Origin: Isoetes taiwanensis
Taxonomy: Eukaryota > Streptophyta > Lycopodiopsida > Isoetales > Isoetaceae
Assembly: GCA_021234155.1 (NCBI GenBank)
Contig: JAJEKV010000010.1
Span: 24,195,335 to 24,259,334, forward strand
Reading direction: 5' to 3'
Length of the DNA: 64,000 nucleotides
Shown: positions 1-10,344 of the stretch, in pieces
Position numbering within the stretch: position 1 is the stretch's first letter
Layout: each line of letters opens with the position of its first letter
Made by a program: the position numbers and the translations under genes
Notes under the pieces: generated by a model
What the model was told of the DNA's origin: nothing
Databases searched by the model: none
What the model saw: only the letters and a program-made list of their open reading frames with translations

Positions 1-2070
1 TACTTAATTTGAGACCACATCATTTAACTATTTTTAGGATCGTTCAACCATTTAAGTTAAACAAATATTGATATGCCAAACTGGATAGTTTAAATGAAGA
101 AGAAGGAGGACACCCCCTTCCCCTGCAAGCAGAGGAGGCCACTCTTGATCAAAGCAAATATAATATATAATTTTGGGATAAAGGAAAGCCAAAACAGAGC
201 TAAACAAAACCACCAAGTGACCATTTAGCCTTGGGGCATGCTCTTTGTCTATACGCCACAATCAAGAAGGTTGGTCACCATGTATATAACAAATAACGAT
301 AATGACCTCACATAGCTAACATACATGGGTGGACGCATACCTCTACCATGGAGAAATACAAAGTATCATGGGGGTCTATATAGAATAATGCAACCCCGCC
401 CCCCACTCTATGTTATGCACCCCCCCCGGGTTTCATATATATCATGGAGAAATCAAATGTTTCAATGCATGTTTATTTGTAGATGCTACCTTGGTCTCAT
501 CAAGGTTCAAACCCCCCGTTAGTAGATCTTTTGCAGGGCCATAGCCATACTTTGAGAAGAATTTCTGGCACTTGGAAGGGGTTTTTTGGCCACTAGACCA
601 ACTACATGATCGTAGATATACTTCACGAGGAATTTTTGGCCTGGTCACGAATCTTAAAACATATCCAGAATTTTGTACTTACAGTCATGAATAGCATGCT
701 ATAGAAGTAGTTGTTGGTGGGTTTATGCTTGTATTGATTTCACTGGGGCGCAACTGCAGTTCGGGCATGTATTTATATATTTTGCTATACTTATTGTGTA
801 TATTTAACATTTCAATGGTTTATAGTCCAATGATTAACTTTTAAATATATGAAAAAGGTTCACATACAGTGATTTTACAAGCATGTGAACTGGGTCTTAG
901 TGTAGGCTAGAATTGATCACACTATTGATGCTTGAACAACATAAATAACCATAAGAATACCTTGAAAACTTGAACAAATCAACCGACTCTGTAAAATAGG
1001 CTTGCATTGTGTAGAGCCGCTGTAATTTGTTTATTACGAATAAATTGCGGTTTGAGTCGCTAGGCTATCTATAAGACATCTTTCCAATGATGGAAAAAAT
1101 TTTGAAGCAGGAAATGCTATATGCAACGGCAACTGTGGGCCTGCTGGGAGGCAAGGCAATTTCGAATGTGCACACCTGTCTCCTTACTATATTGAAATGG
1201 CTCCAACGTTAACGCTTCAGTCTTTTACTTTTTTTGATAATAGATGCACCATAGCCATGGTGCCTAAAGTAAAGCATTTTCCTGTTCAACCATGAGGAAG
1301 ATATGGGGACCAGACCTCATCGAGGAACCCAAACAAAATGAAACACGCAATGAACCACCCAAGCACTAATGCATGAACCATATAAACATAAAAACTGAAG
1401 CACGAACTCATACAAACATAGCGGACAAGAGATGAGAAGCAAACACAATGCATGCTCGCAAAGCACCATCCAACCCCATAGACAAACATCACATACCATG
1501 TAGAAGGGAGAGGATAGAAACCTCTGTAGAGGGTTACACCCCCTCCCACAAAGCCACATATGAAACACCATATCACCAAGGAGCCCTGGAAGAAACTCTC
1601 GAGTCATGCTGTAGGGTCTACTAATCATATCCCGTCCACTGCGGACCTTAATGGTCCCAAATGATCTCACAGGGAAGAAAGAGGAAGTGGATCGGGCGGA
1701 AACCTAACCCCTAGGGGCCCAAAATGCAAGATCGGGCAAAAACCTAACCTTGTTTACAAAGGAAATCTAACTAGGGGAATTCGGAAAAAAATGGTTAGGG
1801 GGGACTCATACAACCACCTTTACCAAGAAATACAAGTCAAAATCCCCTAGGGCCCAAAAAGCAAGATCGGCAGGAAACCTAACCTTGAATAAGAAGGAAA
1901 ATTAAGTGGGGGGACTCGTACCTCCACCTTGGCCACAAAATACACTTCAACCCCTAGTGATATTAAATTATAAGGAAACCTAACCTTGATCAAATGGAAA
2001 AACCTTCTTGTTTTAAAGTGTTATATCGGGAAGCGGTGGCAATAAGGCATCAACGGACATATTAGGGTCG
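1..2070. other. no recognisable gene
   Basis: AT-rich plant DNA with no recognisable coding region, RNA gene or element terminus. Reading frames are short and show no family motif. The only structure I see is the diverged repeat near its right end, listed separately. Confidence 0.5.
1690..2010. repeat. diverged short tandem repeat (AACCTAACC units)
   Basis: Three loosely related units each contain a segment of the form ggaaacctaacc, followed in the first two by a stretch resembling ccctaggggcccaaaa and gcaagatcgg. They start near 1698, 1875 and 1973. The units differ by many substitutions and indels, so this is an old local duplication. I see no coding or regulatory role. Confidence 0.4.
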
Positions 2071-2505
2071 GTGGATACATTCGGGGTCGGTGGATACGTG
2101 GCCATGCCTCATGTCGCCTCGAGCCTCCTCCTGCTGTTAGACTGCCCACACGCAAAAAATGATGGCTCTCGGCACATGCAGAGCTGTCTGTTTCCGGCAT
2201 TACGGGCTATTTTGAACCAGGGCCTTCACGATCAAGACATTTACAGAAGCGCCATGGCCATGGCGTCGCTCTCACCGGAACGAGGGTTTTGGCTATTTGG
2301 ACTAATCCATTGCATGCAACCCGCATGCCTTTCATCTCTGCATGCCTTTTCCGGCCCTTTGCATGCCTTAAGTAGTGCATGTCGATTCTTGAAAAGCAGA
2401 GATTACAAATCCGGCGGTCTTCCCAAAGGGAGAGGGCTCAAGGCTGCTTTGGCGTTGGAGTTTAGCACTTGCAAGCGAGGTAGGGGAACCTTTATCTTTG
2501 TTTGA
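2071..2505 (+). CDS. hypothetical ORF, 144 codons, doubtful
   Basis: An open frame in a locally GC-richer stretch (about 2040-2800). I do not recognise the protein and see no domain. The middle is built on a repeated gcatgcctt-like word, which argues for low-complexity DNA rather than a selected protein. It could be a captured first exon, because the base composition resembles plant 5' exon or leader sequence. No splice signal decides this. Confidence 0.15.
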   Translation: MDTFGVGGYVAMPHVASSLLLLLDCPHAKNDGSRHMQSCLFPALRAILNQGLHDQDIYRSAMAMASLSPERGFWLFGLIHCMQPACLSSLHAFSGPLHALSSACRFLKSRDYKSGGLPKGRGLKAALALEFSTCKRGRGTFIFV

Positions 2506-3602
2506 ATATCTTGAGAAGATCTCGAAAAAAGATTCTATTAACGGTGATCGGGGCCTCCATGATCCGCTACGTTTATCGGCCGGAGACGGATGCACACGAT
2601 GGAGATCGGAGCTCTCAAATCGGGTACAATCAGATTCAACTTGGAAGCTCGATCTTTGGGGCTTGAGCTAAAAATAAGGATGCTTTCCGGATCATTTGGC
2701 CTGCGCGAAGTCATGCCTCTCCTTATCGCATGTGAGGCTTCCTCGAGACCCAGTTCTTCGGCCCCTTATTTGCAAGAATAGTCTGTAGCTATGGTGCAAT
2801 GCTATCGGCAATCTTTTCTCAGATTCATCCGCAAGCCCGGTCATTTTACCCCTAATGTTTGCTTTGTTCGGTGTTCTATTTATTTGTCTTTTTGTAGGAA
2901 GTTTGGTGATACTTGAAGTTATGCGAATGTAGTACAAAGTTTGGCTGTGGCGAGAATCCGGGCGATCAAGACGGGTAAAATTCTTATCGTCAAACTTTCG
3001 CAAGGGAATGAGATTACGATTTTCAGATTCCAATAAGTCCTTTGTATGGCGATGGCAAATAAGCTTCTTTAAACTCTATTTGGTTTATTACATCCATCCC
3101 CTTCTTCCCAAATACAGGTTAATTTCCTAGGAAGCCATTCCAGCGATCTTTTGCCAAAGCTACTAGTTTATCAAAGGTTCTTTCCAGTTTTTAAAATCTA
3201 GTATCTGGCCATGGCTGACTTGCCCCTTTCAGCTATGGCGATTTGTTTGTGTTTGCATTGCTAGAATTATAAATTCAGTAAATTGTTTAAATACGGAACT
3301 TAATTCTGATCAATACTTGCATGCTAGAGGGAGTGCTTTATTTCTTTCTCACATGCAAGAGGTGGAGGTGAGTACGTGAGTATTGCAAGGTCATCACTTT
3401 CCTCCTATATTAGATGTTTACCTTTTGCTTTGCTTTGCTCTAGATGTTAGATCTAAATGAGTTTTCTACATATTTCTGGAAATAAAGTTATCATTGTTTA
3501 TGAGTTTCGGAAATGGTTGGGGTTCAAATCCCCTTGCTCCCTATTCTTTTTTTGCTAAAATAGACACACTGAATTAACAACAGTAAAAAGTACTACTATA
3601 TA
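2506..3602. other. no recognisable gene; one tRNA-like B box
   Basis: No coding region recognised. Near 3515-3535 the sequence ggttcaaatcc, inside ggggttcaaatcccc, matches a Pol III B box and is followed shortly by a T run. This may be the remnant of a tRNA-derived SINE, but no convincing A box stands at the right distance. Confidence 0.3.
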
Positions 3603-3830
3603 TAAGGAACCATACACGGTCCTTAATAGTTTTAGTCTTCTATACTTGAAATGCTTCAAACAACAGACCATTACTTGTATGCATAAGAAACCATCCACGG
3701 TCCTTAACAGTCTTATATTAAAAACTTGAAAATGCTTTAAACAACAGACCATTACTTGTATGCATAAGAAACCTTTCATGGTTTTAACACTCTTATACTT
3801 AAAAACTTGAAATGCTTCAAACAGCATATC
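3603..3830. repeat. three-copy tandem repeat, about 80-84 bp
   Basis: Three successive units start near 3603, 3687 and 3767. Each has aaggaaccat/aagaaacc, a cggtccttaa-like core, an acttgaaatgc block and a cattacttg-like block. Copies one and two are most alike; the third is more diverged. The downstream 440 bp (to 4270) is AT-rich and full of AACCA words, with no gene. Confidence 0.7.
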
Positions 3831-4269
3831 ATTATTGGTTTATAAATGAGAACCATATAGCTAATGCAAAACAAAACCGTGCGTATATAGAACAAATACA
3901 CATGTGCTTTACCATTTTAACCATGCAATATACTACAATAGCCAACCACATTATAAAATCACCTGAAACAAGCACTACATTAAACCACATCCACAACCAT
4001 AATGTTATACCGCATGGACAAACTGTACACTTAAACACTATAAGTATACCACATTCATTTACCAATATGTAATACCACTTTGACAAACTCTACTAAAAGG
4101 CCATCTGCGATTACCATGCCATAATACCACCCTAATAAACCTAACAAGAGAACCCATTAGTTTAGCCACATATGGTTTTTAATGATATCAACCCACAAAT
4201 ACCCATTGGTTTTATAGAATGGTTTTTTAGTCATAACCAAGGAAAAAACCATGTAGTTTTTTAATTTTG

Positions 4270-5177
4270 GGTGCCTTGTGACACACAAAGCCACTTCAAT
4301 TCAAGTTTTGGGTTAGGGATGGAATACCAATCATGCAATATAAGTGGAGACCAGGTGACAAGTTGTGGATGCCTGTACAAGGTATCGAGTTGTGGCAAAG
4401 GGGTGCTGCTGGTGAAGTTCTCATTCCTAAAGGGCAGCCAAAACCACTACCTCCCTTCAAGACAGTCAAAGACTCTAGCCAACTGGTGAAGGGCATCAAG
4501 GATTACATAACGCACTGGGATGATGTTCGAAATGGAAAGCACACCTCCACTCTTAAGAAAAATCAAATGGACTCCCTAATCAAGTACTGGGAGAAAGTTG
4601 TGACATGCTTAGAAGCTGAAGCGACCATGTGGGGGAGGGAGCTAAGAGGCGGGTTCTTGCCGGAGTCAAGATGGGAGGGTTCTCAAGGTGCAAGCACGTC
4701 TAAGAATGCTCACTTGGGTCCCAACAAGGGTTCCAAGTGGTTTGTGGGAAGTAAGGCCTCAAAGCGAAGTGGTTTGATCTTCTGAGTGGGATCCCTTTGA
4801 GGACATCAAGGAAGGATACTTTGTGCTAGTAAGGCGATGATGAGGACTGTCCCAATATGGTTAGGGGTGGCACTCTCTGATGTGACCACCACTATGCCAC
4901 GATGGAGAGGAGTTGCGTCCGGATTCCAAATTCAATATTGGGAGCCCATTGGGAGGCACAAGAAGGGCAACTTGAAGGAGCAATACAGCGATTGCTTTGG
5001 GAGAAGAAGTGGAGGGCAAATTATGCTGACCCTCAAAGGAGGGAATTGGTGGAGTGTGTGGTATGGTCATATCCAAGTTCTCACATTGCAAAAGACAACA
5101 CACACAAGATCCCAAGAAAGGAGATGGACAAGGCCATGAGCAACCTCCATGCTATATCATTGTATGAGGGTGCATAA
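4270..5177 (+). pseudogene. C-terminal fragment of DUF7869-type transposase (element X)
   Basis: A broken reading frame homologous to the protein encoded on the opposite strand at 6214-7338. Shared landmarks in order are a PLQF.FWV.DGIPI block (about 4291-4332), a GQPK.L motif, a Y..HW block, a YW.KV block and a GFLP.SRW / GWLPKTRW motif. Further on come PIWLG (4852-4866), a WEP segment and a second conserved tail ending near 5177. It is read in at least two frames and has in-frame stops, so it is dead. Everything upstream of about 4270 (the catalytic half) is missing. The family link is my comparison with the neighbouring copy, which carries the diagnostic GHTH motif. Confidence 0.75.
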
Positions 5178-5324
5178 TATTGAGAAGTTTGAAAACTTTC
5201 TCAACTAGTGGTTTGTAAAATTTATGAGGAAAACAAGTAACCCAATTCTATGTGTGTCATGTGTAATTCTATTCAAGCAATCAATTCAGAAATTTCTTTT
5301 ATGGTGTGTGAGTCCCATTTTCAG

Positions 5325-5373
5325 TCCGAGTCCCAAAATTCAAGATTTGTCCCACTTTAATTAAATACGACTT
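5325..5373 (+). repeat. terminal inverted repeat candidate of element X
   Basis: The end of element X carries repeated gtccca words and an AT-rich tail. Its reverse complement resembles the left end of element Y at 6014: both contain an aattaaa..ggga..(t)ctt..aattttgggac order. Immediately right of it the tRNA-Pro array begins at tattctagtt. The similarity places the two element ends facing each other around the array fragment. Confidence 0.55.
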
Positions 5374-5627
5374 TATTCTAGTTATATCATTGGAGTGCTC
5401 ATTCAAAAATCCCAAGATCAAGTTGTCACTATATCTCAATCTTTATGAATATTTAAAAAGAAAATAATGTAAAAGCAATTGAATATTCATAGAAGACAAA
5501 TTGCTCACGTAAAATAGTTTAATTATCAGCCTAATTGTGAGCTTAAGTAAAAATGTGTACAAGTAAATTGTGGGCAATTTTCACCAACAAGTGCCAACTT
5601 GAGATTGTAGATTCATAGTATGTTTTA

Positions 5628-5699
5628 GGGTATTTGGTCTAGTGGTATGATTCTTGCTTTGGGTGCAAGAGGCCCCGAGTTCAATTCTCGGAATACCCC
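5628..5699 (+). tRNA. tRNA-Pro (UGG)
   Basis: 72 nt with a 7 bp acceptor stem (GGGTATT/AATACCC) and discriminator C. The anticodon stem CTTGC/GCAAG encloses loop TTTGGGT, giving anticodon TGG. The T arm CCGAG/CTCGG has loop TTCAATT and is fully paired. Internal A and B boxes are present. No run of four T follows directly; the nearest strong T run is some 50 nt downstream, so termination would be weak. There is no intron. Confidence 0.93.
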
Positions 5700-5819
5700 A
5701 TGAACTATGTCCTTTCTCTTGTTTGATATAAGCATTTAATATCCACTAATGTCAGGATTTTAAAGGGATGCAAAGCCAATCAAAATTTATATTTCATAAT
5801 AGCCTCAGAAAACGTCTTA

Positions 5820-5891
5820 GGGTATTTGGTCTAGTGGTATGATTCTTGCTTAGGGTGCAAGAGGTCTCAAGTTCAATTCTCGCAATACCCC
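5820..5891 (+). tRNA. tRNA-Pro-like (AGG), degenerate T arm
   Basis: Same 72 nt fold as the neighbour 192 bp upstream, but the anticodon loop is TTAGGGT, so the anticodon is AGG (also proline). The T stem reads TCAAG/CTCGC, with mismatches at the first and third pairs, and the B box is weakened. This copy may be a pseudo-tRNA. Its counterpart at 47725 has only the first mismatch. Confidence 0.75.
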
Positions 5892-6013
5892 ATGAACTAT
5901 GGTGTTTCATTTATTTGATATACGCATTTAACATCTCACTCATGTCAGAAGGTCAAAGGGATGCAAAGCCGATACAACTTTATTTCTCGTAATAGACTCA
6001 TAATATATGTTAA

Positions 6014-6062
6014 ACCATCATTCAATTAAATTGGGATTATGTCTTAATTTTGGGACAAATTT
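6014..6062 (-). repeat. terminal inverted repeat candidate of element Y
   Basis: The sequence switches from array DNA to element DNA exactly after cataatatatgtta. The first 49 bases resemble the reverse complement of 5325-5373. It marks the 3' side of the minus-strand transposase gene that ends at 6214. Confidence 0.55.
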
Positions 6063-6213
6063 CATATCGCATGTTTTTAGTAGCATATTCAAATTCACAC
6101 ATTTCACCTCAAAATTATGAAAACGTAATATCATGTTATTTACAAAAATAGTCAATATTTCACAATATAGCACCATATCATAAAAACGTGATAACAAAAA
6201 TTTACATAGCTAT

Positions 6214-7338
6214 TCAACTTTCTTCAAGCACCCCCAATGATATCATAGCCTTCTTCCTGACATCCTGAGGTATTGTAATTCTCGCATTTCTAGCTGGAAT
6301 AGTGTTTGGAGTCAATGAGTACAAAACACTTTCATAGTCTAGCCAAAGATCAGGATCACTCGGATTTCTCTTCCATCTCTTTGTCCAACAATCTGAGTAC
6401 CTTTCTTTATCCGATACATTGGTCAACTGATGCACTGGACACCACCATTCCACCCGCACATGGTTGAAGTTAATATTACCTTCTTCTTTGCAAATATCAG
6501 AGATAGTGAACCCCAACCACACTGGATATGTATCTAAATCTGCTGGCTTTACTACGACAAATTGGTGGCATTCCAAGTCAGTGGAAGGTTCATAAGCATC
6601 CATGCCTAGAAACTTTGGCCTATTGTTCTTAGGACCAACATAGTGTTTGTCGAGGAAGGAGGAGGAGCATATTGTTTTGCGAATGCTACTACGGTGTCAT
6701 CAACATCCTCGGCTTTTTGCTAAGGTCTTCCATCTAGTTTTAGGCAACCACCCTTCTTTCAATTCATCTGAGGATGTGTCTATCTCCCCCAACAGGTTAA
6801 TCACCTTCTTCCAGTAAGCCACCAAGGCACGGTTGGTGTCATCTGGATTGGTTTGCCAATGCTTTATATAGTCCTGGATTCCTTCCTTAGTCAATCCCAA
6901 TTGCTTCACTTCTTCAGTAGGTTTTAGAGCTTTTGGTTGACCTGGAGGTATCATAGGCTTGCCATTCTCATCTCTACGCCATATTTCCTCCCCTCCTCTC
7001 CACTCATCCTCTGAAGGTCTCATCTTCCATTGGAAGATTGGAATCCCATCTGTCACCCAAAAAGTGAACTGCAGAGGCCTGGAGTGACCTTCAAGATCCA
7101 ATGTATAACCATCTGCAAAGCTCTTCCAATCGGGCACTTCTTCTATGAGAGAAGCTATAGGGTTTTGAGTAGTGCATTCATGCAAGATTTCCATTAGCCT
7201 AGGAAAGTTGGTCACTGTCTGCTACTTCAGTATACAACTATATTTGCCAAATAATGCATCCACATCCTCATGGGTATGCCCGGGCATAAGAAACCCTAAA
7301 TTAACTCTTTCAAATATCCCCACAGCTGTTAAGCAAGA
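6214..7338 (-). pseudogene. DUF7869-type transposase, C-terminal half (element Y)
   Basis: One continuous frame of 375 codons broken only by stops: TAG at 7222-7224 and TGA TGA at 6695-6700. The segment opens with SCLTAVGIFE and then GFLMPGHTHEDVDALFG (about 7290-7240), the GHTH signature of the DUF7869 family. A mid-region with FWVTDGIPIFQW follows, then a C-terminal domain with VVVKPAD, YPVWLGF and VEWW motifs. It continues without loss of phase from the N-terminal half at 15709-17469; Helitron G separates the two. Homologues use this domain as a putative DD-type nuclease; that activity is inferred. The stops make the gene dead. Confidence 0.85.
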
Positions 7339-7515
7339 CTAGTAAACGTGTGCCCGGCGTTGCCGGGCTAATGTCCTAGTACATGTTTTTCATTTTTTGC
7401 CTTTAATGTCCATATTATATGCAATTTTTATCAATGAAACACCCGTTAACGATCGAGTTGAAATGAGCTCCTCAATTTCCACGTTCGCTACCCCATGCAT
7501 ATGATCGCGGTATTT

Positions 7516-7575
7516 TCGTTCCCAATTATACCATAGCTCAAGAGCGCGCATGACAAAAGTAACACTGGAGACGTG
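7516..7575 (-). repeat. coding-like repeat shared with 12326-12385
   Basis: A roughly 60 bp segment also occurs at 12326-12385 in the same orientation. On the minus strand both translate to related peptides of the form SSV.FVMRAL..WY.WE.KY, and many differences conserve the peptide. This suggests an exon fragment present twice inside Helitron G. The surrounding minus frame (7390-7650) is 86 codons and unrecognised. Confidence 0.45.
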
Positions 7576-7883
7576 ATAACTCTTGTCACCCTTTAGGCAT
7601 TTGGTGACATGGTGATCAAAGACATACCACGGGATCAAAATACGCACCATCTACATGAATGAAGAAGTAAGTAAATAAGACGAAAATAAATAAATAGAAG
7701 AGACTGGTAAAGCTCGTATAATGAAGTCATATACGGCCTCACGATGAAACAATTTATAGACCCTAAAAGGCACTACCATTACATAGTCCAACACATATGA
7801 CTTCTCTTGCCCCTAAAAACGCCACTTTGCAAATGCATAGTGTCGTTTGCTATCTGATAACGGTTGCACTGTTCTACCCCATG

Positions 7884-8318
7884 CACATAACTACCATTGA
7901 CATTAATAAATATAACCATTGGATCCAACACATTTAAATTAAAATCCCCCTTAAACCCCCTTTGGTTTGGGTGCATATTCACACGGGGGGTGACTCCGGG
8001 CATCGAGAGCTGTCGGATTGGCATATTTGCCCCTTATTCCATAATCTACACCGTACGTAAAATTCCTCGTTTGTGGGGTATGCAAGTACAAGATTTGCTA
8101 TACTGTATAATAAGATTCGCAAAATACTATAAGATTTCAACCGGAATACTATATGGTGTTGATTTCGTACGTCCAAAATACAATTATGAGGGCTCTCGCT
8201 GCCCTACGTCACCCCCCGTGTGAATATGCACCCAAACCAAAGGGGGTTTAAGGGGGATTTTAATTTAAATGTGTTGGATCCAATGGTTATATTTATTAAT
8301 GTCAATGGTAGTTATGTG
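7884..8318. mobile_element. foldback/MITE with perfect 111 bp inverted arms
   Basis: The left arm 7884-7994 is the exact reverse complement of the right arm 8208-8318; I compared all 111 bases. The arms continue imperfectly for about 16 bases inward (the atcgagagc/gctctcgctg region). The loop of roughly 180-210 bp is AT-rich and non-coding. I could not assign a target duplication, so the family is open. Perfect arms imply recent insertion or gene conversion. Confidence 0.75.
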
Positions 8319-8344
8319 TTGGTTATTATACTAAAAAAATTTTT

Positions 8345-8362
8345 TGGCCCTTCGGGCCATAA
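8345..8362. other. short GC hairpin in A/T runs
   Basis: tggccc-ttcg-gggcca-like stem flanked by a T run on the left and an A run on the right. It is not followed by a CTRR terminus at the expected spacing, so I do not call it a Helitron end. Function unknown. Confidence 0.35.
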
Positions 8363-8442
8363 AAAAAAAGCAGACGTGAGAATATAAAAGACATTTTAAA
8401 CATGTAGCAATATGTGTTATGTGTTTATGTTAATAATGTTAA

Positions 8443-10344
8443 TCTTATATTATAATGTTATACCGTAATTCTTGGATTGGATCAAGCCCTAATTTGAATG
8501 GTCGAGATCATCTGAGTGCATCCGAAGGCCGAGATTTATTGCACGACTTACCACCACCATGATTGGTCATACTTTGATCTCTTAAGGGGAAAGGGTAAAG
8601 AGAAAAGGGGGGAAAGGAAAAGGAAGAGACAAGAGAGAATGTGAAGGGCAAAAAGGCATAGGAAAAGGGAGAAAAGCAAAGGGAAAAGGGTGGGGATAAG
8701 AGAAGAGAAAAAGGCATGAAAAAATGAAAAGGAAAAGAAGAAAGAAAAGGGGAGGGGGAAAAGGTACCTGGGGAAAGGGCATGAGGGAAAAGGGAAGAGA
8801 TAAAGTGGTAAGGGGAAGAGGAAAGGGCACGGGAAAGAAAGGAAGAAGGAAAGATTGAAGAAAGGGGAAAAGGGAGGAGAAAAAAAGCATGAAAAAATTG
8901 AGGAAAAAAAGGGCATGGAAAAAGGGATAAAAAGAGAAGCATTGAAGAAAGAGGAAAAAGGAAGGGAAAAATGGCATAGAAAAAGGAAAAGGAAAACGAA
9001 AACGAAAAAGAGAGAGGGAAATGGAAGGAAAAAAAACGTATAGAGAAAAGGGGAAGAGTAAAAGATTGGGAAAATGAGGAAGAGGGGAAAAGGGAGAACA
9101 AGAAAAGGATGGGGAAAAGGGAAGAAATAAGGGAAAGTGAGAAGAAAGAAAAAGGAAAAGGAAAAGGGAACCTGAAAAAAAGGCATGAGAAAAAGGGAAA
9201 AAGGGAAACAAGATAAGGGAAGGGGGAAAGGGCATGAGATAAAAGGGAAAACGAAAATGGCAGAGAAATAGAAAAAAGAAAAGGAATAAAAAAGGGGAAG
9301 AGAGAAAGGGTGGGGAAAAGAGGAAAATGAGTATAGGAAAATAAGAAAAGAAAACAAATGTGGAAAGGCATGGGAAAAGGGAAAAGGAAAGGAAGGAAAA
9401 AGGGCACGAGGAAAGGATCGAAAAAAGGAGAAAAATAGAAAAAAAAATCCATTAGGAAAGGGAAAAGGGCAGGGAAGCGGGGGAGCAGAGGAAAAGGAAA
9501 GAAAACATGGGAAAAGGAAAAGAGAAAAGAAAAAGGAAGGGGGAAAAGAAAAAAAATCGCACGGGAAAAAAAGAAGTGGGAAAGGGTGGGAAAAGGAGGA
9601 AAAGGAAAGCACAGGAAAAATGGAAACAAGAAAGGGGTAGAAAAAAAGGGAAGGGAAAAAGGGCGTAAGAGAAGAGAAATAGAAAAGAAAAAAGAAAGAA
9701 AAAGAGGAAAAGGGGGAGAGGGCACGAGAAAAAAGAAAAGAGAAAAATAGGAAAAGGGAAGAGAAAAAGAGAACATGAAAAGGGGAAGGGTGAAAGGGTG
9801 AGAAGATGGGAAAAGGGAAGGTAAAAAGGGCATGGAAAACGGGAGGGGAAAAAGAAAAAAGGGAGGAGAAAATGGCACCCAAAAAAAGGAAGAGTGAAAG
9901 GCTGGGAAATGGAGGAAAAGATAAGGGAAAATAGGCATGGAAAAAAGCAAAAGACTAAAAGATTGAGAAAAAGGGAAGGCATGGAAAAAGGGTGGGGAAA
10001 AGAGAAGGCATGGAAAAAGGTGAAGGGAAAAGGAGAAGGGCATGGAAAAAGGAGAAGAATGAAAGGATGGGAAAAGGAGGAAAAGGAAAGGGAAAAAGGT
10101 TATCGGAAAAACGGAAGAGGGAAAGGAAGGAAAGGGGTGGGGAAACAAGGAAACATATGTGAAAAAACGGGATAAAACTGAAAAGAAAAAGAAAAGTGTA
10201 TAGAAAATAAGGAAAAGTGAAATACGGGATAGAGCAAAAGGGAAAGGGAAATAGAAAGAGAAAACTATAGGGCTTTTCTCACTGCAGCCCGAAATATTTA
10301 CAGGCTCTCAACTTACGCCCAGCAACGCTGGGTACTATTACTAG
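8443..10344 (+). mobile_element. Helitron A (polypurine type)
   Basis: 5' end TCTTATATTATAATG at 8443, preceded by A. The 3' end is CTAG at 10341-10344, followed by T. The terminal hairpin GCCCAGC-AAC-GCTGGGT lies at 10317-10333, 7 bases before CTAG. A leader of about 140 bp (8443-8582) is shared with Helitrons B and C. It is followed by a 1.7 kb polypurine array and a short 3' segment. No protein is encoded. It is nested in Helitron G. Confidence 0.88.
8583..10270 (+). repeat. polypurine minisatellite of Helitron A
   Basis: About 1.7 kb almost entirely of A and G on the plus strand, built of degenerate GGAAAAGGG words. A recurring AAGGGCATG or GGCACG marker appears every 40-70 bases. The long minus-strand frames here (546, 444 and 217 codons) are Phe/Pro/Ser/Leu low complexity and simply reflect absence of stop codons in pyrimidine tracts. 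Such tracts can form triplex DNA (known for polypurine mirror repeats). Confidence 0.95.

Larger units (their letters stand above)
5374..6013 (+). repeat. left fragment of tRNA-Pro tandem array
   Basis: This 640 bp block is nearly identical to the array DNA at 47291-47818 plus 50316-50414. It starts at tattctagttatatcatt and ends at cataatatatgtta, exactly where the next tRNA-Pro gene would begin (compare 50401-50414). It holds two tRNA-Pro genes and serves as the in-window reference for the uninterrupted array, including the empty target sites of Helitrons E (5913/5914) and C (5799/5800). Confidence 0.9.

Noticed and set aside
2071-2505. A confident protein-coding gene
   Set aside because: No family motif, no splice or promoter evidence, and internal word repetition.
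3603-3830. Possible CRISPR-like direct repeats
   Set aside because: Three units of a diverged tandem repeat without unique spacers, in plant nuclear DNA.
8345-8362. Hairpin in T/A runs as a terminator or another Helitron end
   Set aside because: No CTRR follows at the expected distance, and rho-independent terminators do not apply to plant nuclear DNA.
8508-10148. Very long open frames (up to 546 codons) on the minus strand
   Set aside because: They lie entirely in the pyrimidine strand of the polypurine minisatellite. The peptides are Phe/Pro/Ser/Leu low complexity, and the strand lacks stop codons because of composition.
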